A stretch of DNA of 64,000 bases from the NCBI GenBank assembly GCA_001442985.1, contig LDYB01000014.1:124001-188000 (forward strand), in the 5' to 3' direction. The DNA is from Armatimonadetes bacterium DC. GTDB taxonomy: Bacteria; Armatimonadota; Fimbriimonadia; Fimbriimonadales; GBS-DC. Every line of letters starts with the position of its first letter. The stretch's first letter is position 1. The position numbers were made by a program, and so were the translations under genes. The notes under the pieces were generated by a model that worked only from the letters and a program-made list of their open reading frames with translations, did not search any database and was not told the DNA's origin. This document shows positions 19,501-27,830 of this stretch, one piece after another.

Positions 19501-20067
19501 CGCGGGCGCACCACCCCGATCGCTCAGGCGCTGGAAGCCGAACCGGGCGCAACCCTGACTCTGGGCGGTATCCTCTCCTCTGTGCGGGTTATTACCACCA
19601 AAAACAAAGGCTCGCGAATGGCGTCGCTGGTGCTGGAAGATATGACAGGTTCCATCCCCATCACGGTCTTCCCCCAGACCTACGAGCAGTATCGCGAGCT
19701 GATTCAGAAAGACAAAGTGGTGCTGGTGCGGGGCAAGATTCAGTCGCGCGACTTTCGGGGCAAAAACGGCAACGGAGAAGGGGATGGCGCCGTCGAGTTC
19801 CGTGCCGAAGCGTTCGAGCCTGCCCCCGAACCCGATCAGGTTCAGGAAGCACCCACTGTGGAGATTATTCTGGAACGATGCCCCAAAGACGCCCTCCAGT
19901 GGCTCAAATCCCTGTTCCAGCAATACACGGGGGAGGGTGTAGTGCGCTTCTGCATTCCTCTGGGCGGCAGACTCCAGCGGCTTGAGACCCCCCACCGCGT
20001 TCAGGTCAACGAGTCGTTCCTGCGCGCACTGCTTCAAATTCTGCCCCATGCGAAGGTACACTACTGA
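16561..20067 (+). CDS. dnaE: DNA polymerase III subunit alpha
   Basis: PHP domain HLHLHTEYSLLDGATRIPELV; polymerase core PDIDMDFEDARRDLVIQYV; YRPGPMDHIPTYINRKHG; OB-fold C-terminus. Confidence 0.96.
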   Translation: MEAGFVHLHLHTEYSLLDGATRIPELVRRVAEYEMPAVALTDHGVLYGAIDFYNECQEAGIKPIIGCELYVAPRSIDQRTKQDQNSFHLLTLAKDETGYRNLLKLSTIAHLEGFYYKPRVDKTILRQYAEGLIATSSCLAGEIPQALLQGDYERARQLTQEYIEIFGHENFYIELQDHGLAEQKRVNEGLLKLAQEFKLPLLVTNDAHYLTREDAEIHDVLLCVQTNTHIGDPKRLRFETQEFYVKSPQEMATLFRDYPEALANTLVVADRCNLKLEFGRVQLPTPDLPPGKTAIEHLRDLAYEALPKLVPNYNETHLQRLEYELSVIDQTGFAPYFLIVRDFAQFARQQGIYFGVRGSAAGSFVSFCIGITDIDPIEYDLTFERFLNPERVQMPDIDMDFEDARRDLVIQYVRQKYGEERVAQIITFGTLAAKAALRDVGRALNYPPAQIDRLAKMLPTAPGMTIDKALQTIPEFKREYEQDPQVRRLVDTARRLEGITRNASVHAAGVVISKDPLVEHVPLARSADGEPVTQYHMGALEKIGLLKMDFLGLSNLSVLAQTVENIRRTTGQTIDVRNLPLDDAKTYEMLGRGETTGVFQLESTGMRRNIQQLKPQNVRELAAMVALYRPGPMDHIPTYINRKHGREPIEYPHPLLEPILKETYGVIVYQDQVLKIVQALAGFSLGKADILRRAMGKKKPEEMKRMRAEFVEGAAKNGIDEQEANRLFDLIEPFAGYAFNKAHAVCYAHVAYQTAYLKANYPVEYMAALMAVYKDKTDKIANFIDECHTLGITVLPPDINRSDLGFTLEPIQEAATPSRTRRKQRQATPQYRHAIRFGLGAIKGVGEAAVEAILKERNENGPFEDVFDFMARLYDTGSVNRSTLEALIQAGAFESLHPNRAQLVKGLDQILQYAQSVARARSAGQNSLFDGGTTEPEPAIMKPILPPVSDLPTPEKLALERELLGVYLSDHPVRPYARALRGRTTPIAQALEAEPGATLTLGGILSSVRVITTKNKGSRMASLVLEDMTGSIPITVFPQTYEQYRELIQKDKVVLVRGKIQSRDFRGKNGNGEGDGAVEFRAEAFEPAPEPDQVQEAPTVEIILERCPKDALQWLKSLFQQYTGEGVVRFCIPLGGRLQRLETPHRVQVNESFLRALLQILPHAKVHY

Positions 20068-20082
20068 TTGTGGGAGATTGCT

Positions 20083-20868
20083 ATGGCAAAGCGTGGCGTG
20101 ATGGAAGTGAGTTTAATTTTTCCCGAGGCGGAGGTGATTCGCCGCTACTATCGCGGGCTGATCTATCTGGCGGCGCGAACCTGCTACAGTGAGAAGACGC
20201 CCCAGCAAATCTGGGACGAGTTTGTGTCCGACAAAGTGCCCCCCGAACGGGTGATGAAGCTGATTGAGCATGTGGTGGAATCGGGGCACCACAGCACGAT
20301 AGAGCATATCAGTTTCACTTTCGCGATTTCGGGGGTGAGCCGTGCGCTGTCGCATCAGCTGGTGCGCCATCGGATTGGGGTCGCGTTTGACCAGCAGAGC
20401 CAGCGCTATGTGAAATATAAAGAGCCGCCCTATGTTACGCCCCCGACCATCAGCGAGAACCCGGAGGCGCTCGCTGAGTTTGAACGCCTGCGCGACGAAT
20501 CGGAAACCGTCTATCACCGCCTGCTGGAGATGGGCATTCCCGCTGAAGACGCGCGGTTCGTGTTTCCCAACGCCGTCGCCACGAACCTGATTATGACCGT
20601 CAACCTGCGCCAGCTGATTCACATGGCAGGCTTACGGCTCTGCACCTTAGCCCAGTGGGAGATTCGGCAACTGTTCAAACTCATCCGCAAAGAGGTCATG
20701 CAGGCAGACCCCTACTTCGGCAAGTTGCTGGTGCCCAAATGCGTGCCGCTTGGCTATTGCGACGAAAAGCGCAACGAGGACGAACACTGTCGCATTCGCC
20801 CACACAAGAATAGCGTGTTTCGTGTGTGGGAGCTCTACAAGCAGGGCAAGCTGAAGGAGGTGGAGTAG
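20083..20868 (+). CDS. thyX: FAD-dependent thymidylate synthase
   Basis: STIEHISFTFAISGVSRALSHQLVRHRIGVAFDQQSQRYV (ThyX RHR motif region). Confidence 0.93.
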   Translation: MAKRGVMEVSLIFPEAEVIRRYYRGLIYLAARTCYSEKTPQQIWDEFVSDKVPPERVMKLIEHVVESGHHSTIEHISFTFAISGVSRALSHQLVRHRIGVAFDQQSQRYVKYKEPPYVTPPTISENPEALAEFERLRDESETVYHRLLEMGIPAEDARFVFPNAVATNLIMTVNLRQLIHMAGLRLCTLAQWEIRQLFKLIRKEVMQADPYFGKLLVPKCVPLGYCDEKRNEDEHCRIRPHKNSVFRVWELYKQGKLKEVE

Positions 20869-20873
20869 CGTTT

Positions 20874-21608
20874 TTGTTGCTAACACGCGCCCATTCGCAT
20901 AACGATTACTGGCGTTCGCGCCCGCTGTGGGATGCGCTGGAGTGTGGCTTCTGCAGTGTGGAGGTGGATATCTTTCTGCACGAGGGTGTGCTGAAGGTGG
21001 GGCACGAGTGGCATGAGTTGCGTGCCGAGCATACCCTGCAAGCGCTCTATCTGGAGCCGTTGCGCCAGCGCGCCCGCCAGTACCGCGGCGCGATTTATCC
21101 CGAGGCGCCCTTCTTCCAGCTGCTGATAGACCTCAAAACCGACTGGCAGGCGACCTATCCTGTGCTGCGCAAAGTGCTGGAGCAGTACGCTGACCTGATT
21201 ACGCACCATGAAGGCGCACGGGTGCATCGGCGGGCGGTGGAGGTGGTGTTGTCGGGCAGTCGCCCGCCTGTTTCCGTGTTGAGGCGCGAACGCATCCGCT
21301 TCGCCAGTTATGATGGACGCCTGAACGAGTTAGAGGCAGGCTATCCCCCTGCTCTCATGCCGCTGGTCAGCGATAACTGGCTGGCGCATTTCAGGTGGAA
21401 CGGGCGCGGCGACTGCCCCCAGAGCGAAGCGGACAAATTAAAGCAGATTGTGCAACAGGTTCACAGCAAGGGCTACAAGCTGCGTTTCTGGAACACCGCC
21501 GATTTGCCCACTGTGTGGCAACTGCTCTGGCAAAGTGGGGTTGATTTTATCGGCACCGATGTGCCCACCCTCCTGCGCGATTTTATGCAGGGTCAGCTCA
21601 AAGGGTGA
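20874..21608 (+). CDS. PI-PLC/GDPD-like phosphodiesterase domain protein
   Basis: RAHSHNDYWRSRPLWDALECGFCSVEVDIFL; LLIDLKTDW; YKLRFWNTADLPTVWQLLWQSGVDFIGTDVP; TTG start inferred. Confidence 0.65.
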   Translation: MLLTRAHSHNDYWRSRPLWDALECGFCSVEVDIFLHEGVLKVGHEWHELRAEHTLQALYLEPLRQRARQYRGAIYPEAPFFQLLIDLKTDWQATYPVLRKVLEQYADLITHHEGARVHRRAVEVVLSGSRPPVSVLRRERIRFASYDGRLNELEAGYPPALMPLVSDNWLAHFRWNGRGDCPQSEADKLKQIVQQVHSKGYKLRFWNTADLPTVWQLLWQSGVDFIGTDVPTLLRDFMQGQLKG

Positions 21609-21660
21609 GGCAGGGAATGTTTCCGAAGCCTGCCAGATGTGGGGGATTTGAAAACCGCGT

Positions 21661-21870
21661 TTCTTTCCCCACGACGGCTGAAGCTGCTCTGTTGCAAGGA
21701 TGCTTGTTCCGCTTGCTGACCCAGCGAGTTGTGCCGCGTGGGGTGCGGCGACCGCGCCCCTACGCATACGAGTAGGGACGCGGTTCCCGCGTCCTGTTCC
21801 TTGAATCTCCTGATCTTTGCAACAGAGCAGGTTCACCCGTCCTGTCCAGCGGTGATTTTTCGAACACCCT
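21661..21870. repeat. Diverged/partial copy C of the dispersed element
   Basis: CTTTGCAACAGAGCAGGTTCACCCGTCCTG...GATTTTTCGAACACC matches right end of copy A (3069-3123). Confidence 0.6.
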
Positions 21871-21974
21871 CCCTGACCCCTTGCCATTCGGCGAAAAGTA
21901 TGCTTATAGTAGAGTGGTCCATGCGCAACAGGCGCAGGGTGGTGAGAAACTATTCTGAAGGGAGGTAAACGATA

Positions 21975-22427
21975 ATGGGAAACATTCGTCCTTAGGCATA
22001 CGCCCTAAGGAGCGCGAGTTTGTTGACGGTTGTGGCGACCGCCGGCTGGTCGCAGCGTCTCACCTGGCTCGGCACGCTCCCTGGCGGCTATGAGAGCATG
22101 GCTTATGGCGTTTCGGCGGACGGCGCGGTCGTTGTCGGCTGGTCACACAACGCCAGCAATTGGCTTGGCGCCTTTCGCTGGACGCAGGCAGGCGGGATGG
22201 AAGACCTGAACCAGACCTACGCCAGCCTGCTCACGGACGGCTCGCAGCTGTGGGGAGCCTACGCCATCAGCCCCGACGGGCGCTACATCGTGGGCGGGTG
22301 CTGGAACGCAGCGACGGGGCGCGACTTCGAGGCGTTCCTGCTGGATACGGTGCCTGAGCCGGCGAGTGTGGTGGTGTTGGGCGCGGGGCTGGCGGGGCTG
22401 CTAAGGGTGCGTCGGCGGCGAGCGTAG
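21975..22427 (+). pseudogene. PEP-CTERM protein with HAF-like repeat, frame interrupted by TAG at codon 7
   Basis: SD AGGGAGG + ATG 21975; MGNIRP*AYALRSASLLTVVATAGWSQRLTWLGTLPGGYESMAYGVSADGAVVVGWS...VPEPASVVVLGAGLAGLLRVRRRRA. Confidence 0.6.
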
Positions 22428-22539
22428 CCCTCATCATCCTCGTTTGCCTCCTCTTTCAGGGGGTTGGGGGGCGTTTTGTAGGGGCGCACGGCGGTGCGCC
22501 CCTACCGCATGCAGTGTTGCAAAAGTCGCCCCCGACGGG

Positions 22540-22545
22540 TATACT
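22540..22545 (+). promoter_or_regulatory. -10-like GGGTATACT, 9 nt before pyrH ATG (leaderless candidate)
   Basis: CGACGGGTATACTTTGATTTTGATG. Confidence 0.55.
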
Positions 22546-22554
22546 TTGATTTTG

Positions 22555-23286
22555 ATGGACAGCTCGCATGGAGCGCCGCGCTGGCGGCGAGTGCTGCTCA
22601 AACTCAGCGGGGAGGCGTTTGCAGGCGAACAGGGCGTCGGCTTGTGCCCCGAAGCCATCGATTATCTCGCCAGAGAAGTCATCTCCATCCACCAGCTCGG
22701 CGTGCAGACCGCTGTGGTGGTGGGCGGGGGCAACATCGTGCGCGGGAGCGCGATTGCACCCACAGGGATCGAACACGCCACTGCCGACTACATGGGCATG
22801 CTGGCAACGGTGATTAACGCCCTCGCGCTTCAAGCCTCCATAGAGCGGCACGGCGTGGATACCCGCGTGCAATCGGCTATCACCATGCAGGCAGTGGCGG
22901 AGCCGTTCATCCGCCGCCGCGCCATCCGCCACCTCGAGAAAGGGCGCATCGTCATTCTCGCAGCAGGCACAGGCAACCCCTTTTTCACGACGGATACCGC
23001 CGCCGCCCTGCGCGCCGTGGAATTGAACGCCGACGCCCTGCTGAAAGCCACCAATGTGGACGGCATCTACGATCGCGACCCCCGCAAGCACCCCGACGCG
23101 AAGCGTTTCGAGACGCTCACCTTCGAAGACGCGCTTCGCCTGCAACTGCGGATTATGGACCTCACCGCCTTCACCCTCTGTATGGAACGCCAGATGGAGG
23201 TGGTGGTCTTCAACATCTGGGAAGCGGGCAACGCCCGACGCATCGTGCTGGGCGAACCGCTCGGAACCGTTGTACGCCAACCCTGA
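22555..23286 (+). CDS. pyrH: Uridylate kinase
   Basis: Start corrected to 22555; RVLLKLSGEAFAGEQG; VVVGGGNIVRG; NVDGIYDRDPRKHPDAKRFETLTFEDAL. Confidence 0.95.
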   Translation: MDSSHGAPRWRRVLLKLSGEAFAGEQGVGLCPEAIDYLAREVISIHQLGVQTAVVVGGGNIVRGSAIAPTGIEHATADYMGMLATVINALALQASIERHGVDTRVQSAITMQAVAEPFIRRRAIRHLEKGRIVILAAGTGNPFFTTDTAAALRAVELNADALLKATNVDGIYDRDPRKHPDAKRFETLTFEDALRLQLRIMDLTAFTLCMERQMEVVVFNIWEAGNARRIVLGEPLGTVVRQP

Positions 23287-23301
23287 AGGAGGTGAAACCC
23301 T

Positions 23302-23892
23302 ATGTCGCGCAAACATGAAGAAGACCCGACACCCAAAATCAATGAACTCTTCAAAGACGCCGAAAACCGCATGAAGCACGCGATAGACCATCTCAAGCAA
23401 GACCTCGCGGGCTACCGCACAGGACGCGCCAACCCCGCGATGGTGGAACGCATCATGGTGGACTATCACGGCACGCCGATGCAACTCCAGCATATCGCCT
23501 CCATTACCGTACCCGAACCCCGACAGCTGCTCATTCAGCCCTGGGACCAGTCGGCAATCCCGGCGATTGAAAAGGCGATTCAGAAATCCGACCTGGGGGT
23601 GAACCCCGTCAGTGATGGGCGGAGCCTGCGCATCACGCTGCCTCCGCTGACCGAAGAGCGGCGCAAGGAGCTCTCCAAGCAGGTCCATAAACGCGCCGAA
23701 GAGGGGCGCGTCGCTATCCGCAACATCCGCCGCGACCTGCTGGAACACCTGCGCCAGATGCAGAAAAACAAACTCATGTCCGAAGACGACCTCAAGCGCT
23801 ACGAACAGCAAGCGGAGAAACTGACCCATAAGTATATTGAGGAAGTGGACAGGCTCCAGCAGGCGAAAGATGCGGAGCTGATGGAGGTCTGA
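23302..23892 (+). CDS. frr: Ribosome recycling factor
   Basis: 196 aa; HLKQDLAGYRTGRANPAMVERIMVDYHGTPMQLQHIASITVPEPR. Confidence 0.97.
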   Translation: MSRKHEEDPTPKINELFKDAENRMKHAIDHLKQDLAGYRTGRANPAMVERIMVDYHGTPMQLQHIASITVPEPRQLLIQPWDQSAIPAIEKAIQKSDLGVNPVSDGRSLRITLPPLTEERRKELSKQVHKRAEEGRVAIRNIRRDLLEHLRQMQKNKLMSEDDLKRYEQQAEKLTHKYIEEVDRLQQAKDAELMEV

Positions 23893-24656
23893 TGCAAACG
23901 CACGATTGGCGCGCGGAAGCCCTTGCGCGTGGTGTGGACCTGAACCGCCTGCCCCGCCATATCGCGATTATCATGGACGGCAACGGGCGCTGGGCGCGCA
24001 ATCGGGGGCTTCCGCGTCTCGTCGGGCACGCCAACGGGCACAGCACCGTGCGCCGCATGGTGCATGGCTGCGCCGAACTGGGGATTGAAGTGCTGACGCT
24101 CTACACCTTCAGCACGGAGAACTGGCGTCGCCCACAAGAGGAAGTGAACGGGTTGATGCGCCTGCTGGAGCGCTCCGCCCGTGAAGAGTTGCCCGTGATG
24201 GCGCGAAACGGCGTGCGGCTTCGTTTCAGTGGGCGCCTGCACGAGCTGAGTCCTGAGCTGCAAGCCATCCTCCATCGCGCTGAGCAGCTCACCGCCCACA
24301 ATCAGCGCATCACCCTGCATCTTGCCATCAACTACGGCGGTCGCGCCGAGCTGGTGGACGCCATGCGCGCGATTGCCCGGAAGGTGCAGGCGGGCGTCCT
24401 GCAGCCCGACGAGATTGACGAAGCCACGATTCAGGCGCACCTCTACCAGCCCGACCTGCCCGAACCTGATTTGCTCATCCGCACGGCAGGCGAACAACGC
24501 ACCAGCAACTTCCTGCTGTGGCAAACCGCTTACACCGAGCTTTATATCACCCCCGTCCTCTGGCCCGACTTTACCATGCACGACCTGCTGGACGCGCTCT
24601 GGGACTATCAGCGTCGCCAGCGCAAGTTTGGGGGCGTGCTGGAGCCTGCCCGATAG
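23892..24656 (+). CDS. uppS: Isoprenyl transferase / undecaprenyl diphosphate synthase
   Basis: IAIIMDGNGRWARNRGLPRLVGHANGH; FSTENWRRPQEEV; PDLLIRTAGEQRTSNFLLWQTAYTELYI. Confidence 0.96.
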   Translation: MQTHDWRAEALARGVDLNRLPRHIAIIMDGNGRWARNRGLPRLVGHANGHSTVRRMVHGCAELGIEVLTLYTFSTENWRRPQEEVNGLMRLLERSAREELPVMARNGVRLRFSGRLHELSPELQAILHRAEQLTAHNQRITLHLAINYGGRAELVDAMRAIARKVQAGVLQPDEIDEATIQAHLYQPDLPEPDLLIRTAGEQRTSNFLLWQTAYTELYITPVLWPDFTMHDLLDALWDYQRRQRKFGGVLEPAR

Positions 24657-24659
24657 CCG

Positions 24660-25823
24660 ATGGCGCGCCTGCGTCTGCCCAAGCCCGTCGTCGCTTTCGG
24701 GAGCGTCAGCCTGCTTAACGACCTCAGTTCCGAGATGATTTATCCCCTGCTGCCTCTGTTTCTGAAGGGGCTGGGGGCGTCGGTGGCGTTTATTGGCGTG
24801 ATTGAGGGCATCGCTGAGACGGCTGCCAGCCTGTTGAAACTCTTTTCGGGCTGGCTGGCGGATCGGTTTGGGCGTCATCGGGCGCTGGCGTTTGCGGGGT
24901 ACGCGCTGGCGGGCTTCACGCGCCCCATGCTGGCGTTCGCCAGTGCGCCGTGGCAGGTGCTGGTGTTGCGCTTCGCGGATCGGTTTGGTAAAGGCATTCG
25001 CACGGCGCCGCGCGACGCGCTGATTGCGCATGTCAGCGAGCGCGGGGCGTGGGCGACCGCCTTCGGCTTCCACCGCATGATGGACAATCTGGGGGCGAGC
25101 CTCGGACCCCTGCTGGCGAGCGCCATTCTGCTCTTTGCCCCTGAAAACTACCGGCTGGTGTTTCTGCTGGCGAGCGTGCCCGCGCTGATTTCGCTCTGGG
25201 TGTTTCATACGGGCGTGCCGCGTATCGAGATTCCCATTCAGAGCCAGCGCCAGCACCCGCTGGCGGGCGCACGGGCGTTGTTGCGGGGGCGGTTCGGCTG
25301 GTTTCTGCTCTGCGTGTTGTTCTTCACGCTGGGCAACTCCAGCGATGCGTTCTTACTGTTGCGTGCGGAGCAGGCGGGCATGCCCGATGCGTGGGTGCCC
25401 CTCCTCTGGGCAGGGTTGAACACGGGACGCACTCTGCTGGCAACTCCTTGCGGGATGCTGGCAGACCTGCTGGGGCGCGAGCGCGTGCTACTGATGGGGT
25501 GGCTGCTTTACGCGGGAGTCTATGCGGGCTTTGCGTTTGCGGGTTCACTCTGGCAGATTGTGGCGTTGTTTGGCGGCTATGCGTGTTATTATGGGCTGGT
25601 GGAGGGGACCGAGCGTGCGCTGGTCGCTGACTTCGCGCCTGAATCTGTGCGCGGGCAAGCTTACGGATTGTTCCATTTCGTGGTGGGCGCAGGGATGCTC
25701 CCTGCCAGCGTGCTGTTCGGCGCGCTCTGGGAGTGGGCGGGTGTGGAAGTCGCCTTTCTCACGGGCGCGGGGCTGGCGCTGATGGCAAGCGCCCTGTTCT
25801 GGCTGAGCGTGCGTCGCGCCTAA
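24660..25823 (+). CDS. MFS transporter
   Basis: 387 aa, about 12 hydrophobic segments; LNDLSSEMIYPLLPLFLKGLG; DRFGKGIRTAPRDALI. Confidence 0.88.
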   Translation: MARLRLPKPVVAFGSVSLLNDLSSEMIYPLLPLFLKGLGASVAFIGVIEGIAETAASLLKLFSGWLADRFGRHRALAFAGYALAGFTRPMLAFASAPWQVLVLRFADRFGKGIRTAPRDALIAHVSERGAWATAFGFHRMMDNLGASLGPLLASAILLFAPENYRLVFLLASVPALISLWVFHTGVPRIEIPIQSQRQHPLAGARALLRGRFGWFLLCVLFFTLGNSSDAFLLLRAEQAGMPDAWVPLLWAGLNTGRTLLATPCGMLADLLGRERVLLMGWLLYAGVYAGFAFAGSLWQIVALFGGYACYYGLVEGTERALVADFAPESVRGQAYGLFHFVVGAGMLPASVLFGALWEWAGVEVAFLTGAGLALMASALFWLSVRRA

Positions 25824-27202
25824 AGCGCCACCGTCTCCCCATGTTCGGGGAGCGCGGCATCCCAGCCCAGTTCGCTTTGAATTTTCTCGCGGAGCGCGAG
25901 GCGGGCGTTCGGCTCGCCGTGAACGAGATAGAGGCTCTGGGGCGGCTCCCGAAACGCTTTGAGCCAGCGAAGCAGGTCTGCCTGATCCGCATGCGCCGAG
26001 AGCGCGGTGGTCATCGCGATTCGGGCACGCACAGGCACGGTCTCGCCGTGAATCGTAATCTCTGTCGCGCCGTCCACCAGCATGCGCCCGCGCGTGCCCT
26101 CCGCCTGATACCCCACAAATAACACCGCGTTTTCAGGATGGGGCAGGCGCCATTTGAGATGATGCAGAATCCGACCGCCCGTACACATGCCGCTGGCGGA
26201 AATGATAATCATCGGTCCGGGGCGGGTGTTCAGCGCCCGCGACTGCGACACATCCTGCACGAAGTGGGTGTGATAGCAATAGAGAGGCAACCTGCCCTCG
26301 CAGTCGCCGCCTGGGCTGGTCTCCAGATTCAGGTCCTGCCCGTAGGTGCAGTAGAGGTGGGTCGCATCGGACGCCATCGGGCTGTCCACATAGACGGGCA
26401 AAGGGGGCACTTCGCCCACTTCCTGCATCTTGCGGATGTGGTGAAGCACCTGTTGAGTGCGCCCGACGGCGAAGGCGGGGATTAACATCACGCCCCGATT
26501 CTGCAGAATATGGTTCAACACTTCTCTGAGCGTCTCCTCAACAGGGGTGGTTTCGTGCAGGCGGTCACCGTAAGTTGATTCCATCAGCACGACATCGGCT
26601 TCGGGGAACTCGGTGGGCGGGCGCATGATGGGGTCTTCGTAGCGCCCGATGTCGCCTGAGAAGAGAACGCGACGCGGGGGATTATCGAGGTGAATCTCAA
26701 TCGCGGCAGAACCCAGAATATGCCCCATCGGGTACCAGAAAACACGCATCCCCGTGAGGGTCAGCATTGCATGGAATTCTACAGGCTGGAGCAGACGCAG
26801 GGTGGCTTCCGCATCGCGTACCGTGTAGAGTGGGAGCGCAGGCTGATGGCGACTGTACCCCTTACGGTTGGCGTAATCGGCATCCTGCTCCTGCAAGTGC
26901 GCCGAATCGGGGAGCAAAATCTTGAGCAGCGCACAGGTCGCCGCCGTCGCATAAATGGGACCCCGATAGCCCTGCTGGACCAGTCGGGGCAGGTAGCCTG
27001 TGTGGTCAATATGCCCGTGCGTGAGCAGGATCGCGTCAATCGTCTCAGGGGGGATGGGGAACGGCTCCCAGTTGCGCTCTTTCCATTCGCGGGCGCCCTG
27101 AAACAGACCTGCGTCAATCAGATAGCGTTTGCCTGCGGTTTCCAGAAGGTATTTGGAGCCTGTAACGACCCCTGCCGCGCCCAGAAAGGTGAGTTGCGCC
27201 AT
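25820..27202 (-). CDS. MBL-fold / beta-CASP RNA-metabolising metallo-hydrolase
   Basis: LTHGHIDHTGYLPRLV; SGDIGRYEDPIMRPP; ESTYGDR; SASGMCTGGRILHHL; LSAHADQADLLRW; VHGE. Confidence 0.92.
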   Translation of the reverse strand: MAQLTFLGAAGVVTGSKYLLETAGKRYLIDAGLFQGAREWKERNWEPFPIPPETIDAILLTHGHIDHTGYLPRLVQQGYRGPIYATAATCALLKILLPDSAHLQEQDADYANRKGYSRHQPALPLYTVRDAEATLRLLQPVEFHAMLTLTGMRVFWYPMGHILGSAAIEIHLDNPPRRVLFSGDIGRYEDPIMRPPTEFPEADVVLMESTYGDRLHETTPVEETLREVLNHILQNRGVMLIPAFAVGRTQQVLHHIRKMQEVGEVPPLPVYVDSPMASDATHLYCTYGQDLNLETSPGGDCEGRLPLYCYHTHFVQDVSQSRALNTRPGPMIIISASGMCTGGRILHHLKWRLPHPENAVLFVGYQAEGTRGRMLVDGATEITIHGETVPVRARIAMTTALSAHADQADLLRWLKAFREPPQSLYLVHGEPNARLALREKIQSELGWDAALPEHGETVAL

Positions 27203-27208
27203 GCCTGA

Positions 27209-27214
27209 AGGATA
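27209..27214 (-). promoter_or_regulatory. -10-like GGGTATCCT, 6 nt before start of the beta-CASP gene
   Basis: Minus strand AGCGGGTATCCTTCAGGCATG. Confidence 0.5.
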
Positions 27215-27235
27215 CCCGCTTTAAACCCCAACGGG

Positions 27236-27241
27236 TACACT
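27236..27241 (+). promoter_or_regulatory. -10-like GGGTACACT, 7 nt before ATG of the adenosyltransferase gene
   Basis: AACGGGTACACTTGAGTCTATG. Confidence 0.5.
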
Positions 27242-27248
27242 TGAGTCT

Positions 27249-27830
27249 ATGCGAATCTACACCCGAACGGGCGATATGGGGGAAACTGGCTTGATTGGGG
27301 GTCAGCGCGTGCCCAAAGACGACCCCCGTGTCTGCGCCTATGGCACCGTGGATGAGCTGAACGCCGTGCTGGGCGTCGCGCGTTGCTATGTGGAGGATGC
27401 GGAGCTGGCTGCCCTGATTGAGCAAATCCAGAACGAACTGTTCGATATCGGCGCAGAGCTGGCGTCGCCTCCCGAACGGGCGGGACAGTTTGCCGCGATT
27501 GAGGATACCCACATCACCGCGATGGAACAGGCGATAGACCGCTTTGAGGAGGAGTTGCCCCCACTGCGCCAGTTTATTCTGCCCGGGGGCACAAAAGCCG
27601 CCGCGTATTTCCATCTGGCACGCACGGTGTGCCGTCGCGCCGAGCGCGAGGTCGTGCGCCTGAGCCATGTCAGCACGGTGAACGCCGTCCTCATCCGCTA
27701 TCTGAACCGCCTGAGCGACCTGCTGTTTGTGATGGCGCGGGTGGCGAACCATCGAGCGGGCGTGCCCGATACCGTTTGGGGCGAACCGGGCTGGCGGCGC
27801 AAGCGACAGGCAGGTGAAACCCAGCCATGA
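27249..27830 (+). CDS. PduO-type ATP:cob(I)alamin adenosyltransferase
   Basis: MRIYTRTGDMGETGLIGGQRVPKDDPRVCAYGTVDELNAVLG; CRRAEREVVRL; YLNRLSDLLFVMAR. Confidence 0.94.
   Translation: MRIYTRTGDMGETGLIGGQRVPKDDPRVCAYGTVDELNAVLGVARCYVEDAELAALIEQIQNELFDIGAELASPPERAGQFAAIEDTHITAMEQAIDRFEEELPPLRQFILPGGTKAAAYFHLARTVCRRAEREVVRLSHVSTVNAVLIRYLNRLSDLLFVMARVANHRAGVPDTVWGEPGWRRKRQAGETQP

Noticed and set aside
22456-25256. Long minus-strand ORFs (457 aa and 485 aa) under pyrH/frr/uppS/MFS
   Set aside because: Antisense shadows of well-identified housekeeping genes; product of high GC codon bias
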